NCBI GenBank assembly: GCA_002762735.1
Contig: PCVV01000037.1
Span: 635-6,663 of the forward strand
Direction of reading: 5' to 3'
Length of the DNA: 6,029 nucleotides
DNA from: Candidatus Pacearchaeota archaeon CG11_big_fil_rev_8_21_14_0_20_30_13
GTDB taxonomy: Archaea > Nanobdellota > Nanobdellia > Pacearchaeales > GW2011-AR1
The position numbers and the translations under genes were made by a program. Each line of letters begins with the position of its first letter. Position 1 is the stretch's first letter. Positions 4,839-6,029 of this stretch are shown piece after piece. A model generated the notes under the pieces. That model was not told the origin of the DNA, ran no database searches, and saw only the letters and a program-made list of their open reading frames with translations.

Positions 4839-6029
4839 ATGGTTGAGGAAGAGGTGAAAAGATTGAATTTTGTTAAATGGTTTTCAAAAATTGATAAAAA
4901 TTTAATTGATTTAGTTGGTGAAAAAGGTGTTGGTTTGGGAGAGCTGTTCAATAGAAATTTTCCTGTTCCAGAAGGATTTGTCGTCACCACCGAAAGTTAC
5001 TTGGCTTTTCTCGAAAGTGCAAATTTAAAAGATCAAATTGAAAAAATATTTAGCGGGACTAATTTTAAAAATAAAGAGGAAGTCTCAAGAAATTGTGATA
5101 AAGCAAAAGAGTTGCTTTTGAAAGCTGAACTTCCAGAGAATATAAAAGAAGAAATCTTTGAGTCTTACGAAAATCTTGGTGCAGATAAACTTGAAATTGA
5201 AAAAGGGAGTGCATTGGATATCTTGAATAATGTAACTGAACCTATTTTTGTTTCAGTCCGAAGCAGTTTGCCTTTTAATTTTTCAGATTTAGTTGTTAGA
5301 GAACAAAATACTTATTTAAATGTCAAAGGAAATGATTCTTTACTTGATCATATCAAAAATTGCTTTATCTCTTTATTTAATCCCGAAACATTGATGAGGG
5401 AATTCTCTTTAGAATTTGATTCTAAAAAATTAAAGATAGCAGTAATTGTGCAAAAGATGGTTCCTGCGGAAAAATCTGGAATTGTTCTTTCAAGGGATTC
5501 TTCTGGAGACAGATCTATCTATGCAATTTGGGGTCTTGGCGAGGGAATTAATCTTAAGGAGGTTTCTCCGGATAAGTATATTCTTTCAAAAGAATTGGAT
5601 TTGTTAGATAAAAAAATTGGTGAAAAATCTTTTATGGTTGTAAGGGATTCATCAGGAAATTTAAAGAGTGTAAAATCAAGTGAAGAAAGGAAAAAATCGC
5701 AAGTTTTAAACAGCTATGAAATTCAAAGACTTGGAGATCTTGCTGAAAAAGTAGAGATTCATTTTGGAACTCCTCAAAAATTGGAATTCTCAATTGATGA
5801 ATCTGGAATTTATATCTTGCAAACAAGAGAAATAAAAAATTCTGAAAAAAATGAAATCCCAAAATTTGAAGAGCTAAAATCTTCTAGTATTAGAAAAGAA
5901 TTGAAGCAGACCAAAGAAATTTTAGTAGTGGATAAAGTGACAAAAACAAAATTAAAATTAGTTTTAGATTCTCCTTACATTGCGAGTGATGCCAGTTTGA
6001 GTGGATTGAAAAAAGTGGGAATTTTAAAA
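4839..6029 (+). CDS. PEP synthase / pyruvate phosphate dikinase-like protein with atypical domain layout (3' partial)
   Basis: The frame is open from ATG 4839 to the window end (397 codons), so the C-terminus is missing. Residues about 14-332 match the PPDK_N/PEP synthase ATP-grasp domain: KWFSKID start, LVGEKGVGLGEL (25-36), PVPEGFVVTTESY (42-54), SVRSS (139-143), NTYLNVKG (157-164), VIVQKMV (202-208), WGLGEG (231-236), SPDKYIL (243-249), EIHFGTPQKLEF (306-317) and ILQTR (326-330). PEP synthase normally makes PEP from pyruvate and ATP through a phosphohistidine on a swivel domain. Here only about 35 linker residues separate ILQTR from 365-397, which resembles the opening of the C-terminal PEP-binding barrel (TKTKLKL, then KVGILK in place of GVGLLR). 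The swivel domain seems absent. The conserved SFAGQ loop is also altered (LVVREQ), and the Asp of the DxE pair is Lys314. It could be a divergent enzyme, one subunit of a split enzyme, or a regulatory paralogue of ppsA. Membership of the family is well supported; activity is uncertain. Confidence 0.85.
   Translation, partial: MVEEEVKRLNFVKWFSKIDKNLIDLVGEKGVGLGELFNRNFPVPEGFVVTTESYLAFLESANLKDQIEKIFSGTNFKNKEEVSRNCDKAKELLLKAELPENIKEEIFESYENLGADKLEIEKGSALDILNNVTEPIFVSVRSSLPFNFSDLVVREQNTYLNVKGNDSLLDHIKNCFISLFNPETLMREFSLEFDSKKLKIAVIVQKMVPAEKSGIVLSRDSSGDRSIYAIWGLGEGINLKEVSPDKYILSKELDLLDKKIGEKSFMVVRDSSGNLKSVKSSEERKKSQVLNSYEIQRLGDLAEKVEIHFGTPQKLEFSIDESGIYILQTREIKNSEKNEIPKFEELKSSSIRKELKQTKEILVVDKVTKTKLKLVLDSPYIASDASLSGLKKVGILK

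Noticed and set aside
5632..5862. Minus-strand open frame of 76 codons inside the PEP synthase-like gene
   Set aside because: It is antisense to conserved ATP-grasp motifs (EIHFGTPQ, ILQTR), and its Phe/Leu-rich content is the complement of Lys/Glu codons.
4839..6029. Canonical, fully functional PEP synthase (ppsA)
   Set aside because: The N-terminal domain family is clear, but the altered ATP-site loop, Lys314 at the Asp position and the apparent lack of the swivel domain argue against naming it a standard ppsA without the remaining sequence.
1..6029. tRNA, rRNA, CRISPR array, insertion sequence or attachment site
   Set aside because: I looked for TTCGA-type T-loops, regularly spaced repeats, transposase motifs and flanking duplications on both strands and saw nothing convincing. 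Coding sequence covers nearly the whole window.

Overview
The window looks like part of a low-GC archaeal chromosome (about 30% G+C by eye), most likely from a DPANN lineage such as Pacearchaeota or Woesearchaeota. The archaeal reading rests on TATA-like boxes, some with A-rich BRE-like sequence upstream, whose centres lie 25-27 nt before the start codons of all five genes whose 5' ends are visible. None of the five has a convincing Shine-Dalgarno motif, so the mRNAs are probably leaderless. Compact spacing, Lys/Glu/Asn/Ile-rich proteins and the gene types present fit DPANN. The lineage is inferred, not proven.

Layout: (1) Positions 1-1932, + strand, hold the C-terminal 643 codons of a large membrane protein. 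It has a beta-rich extracellular region, one transmembrane helix and a cytoplasmic domain that I read as a degenerate class III adenylate/guanylate cyclase domain without its catalytic residues. (2) It meets, stop codon overlapping stop codon, a leftward block of four genes (4744 back to 1929): lemA, an unrecognised 133-aa protein, htpX, and an unrecognised 286-aa multi-pass membrane protein. (3) A 94-bp divergent promoter region (4745-4838) separates lemA from a rightward gene that runs off the window end (4839-6029). That gene encodes a PEP synthase/pyruvate phosphate dikinase-like protein with an unusual domain layout.

Functional picture: LemA and HtpX often occur together in bacteria and archaea and are linked to the cell envelope and membrane-protein quality control. 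The two unknown genes in the same block are candidates for that process. The pseudo-cyclase protein has the shape of a transmembrane receptor whose cytoplasmic domain may bind a ligand or partner rather than make cyclic nucleotide. The dikinase-like gene keeps most of the ATP-grasp domain but seems to go straight into the C-terminal barrel without the phosphohistidine swivel domain. These two atypical proteins are the best candidates for undescribed biology here. No rRNA, tRNA, CRISPR array or insertion sequence is recognisable, and no gap between genes exceeds 100 bases.
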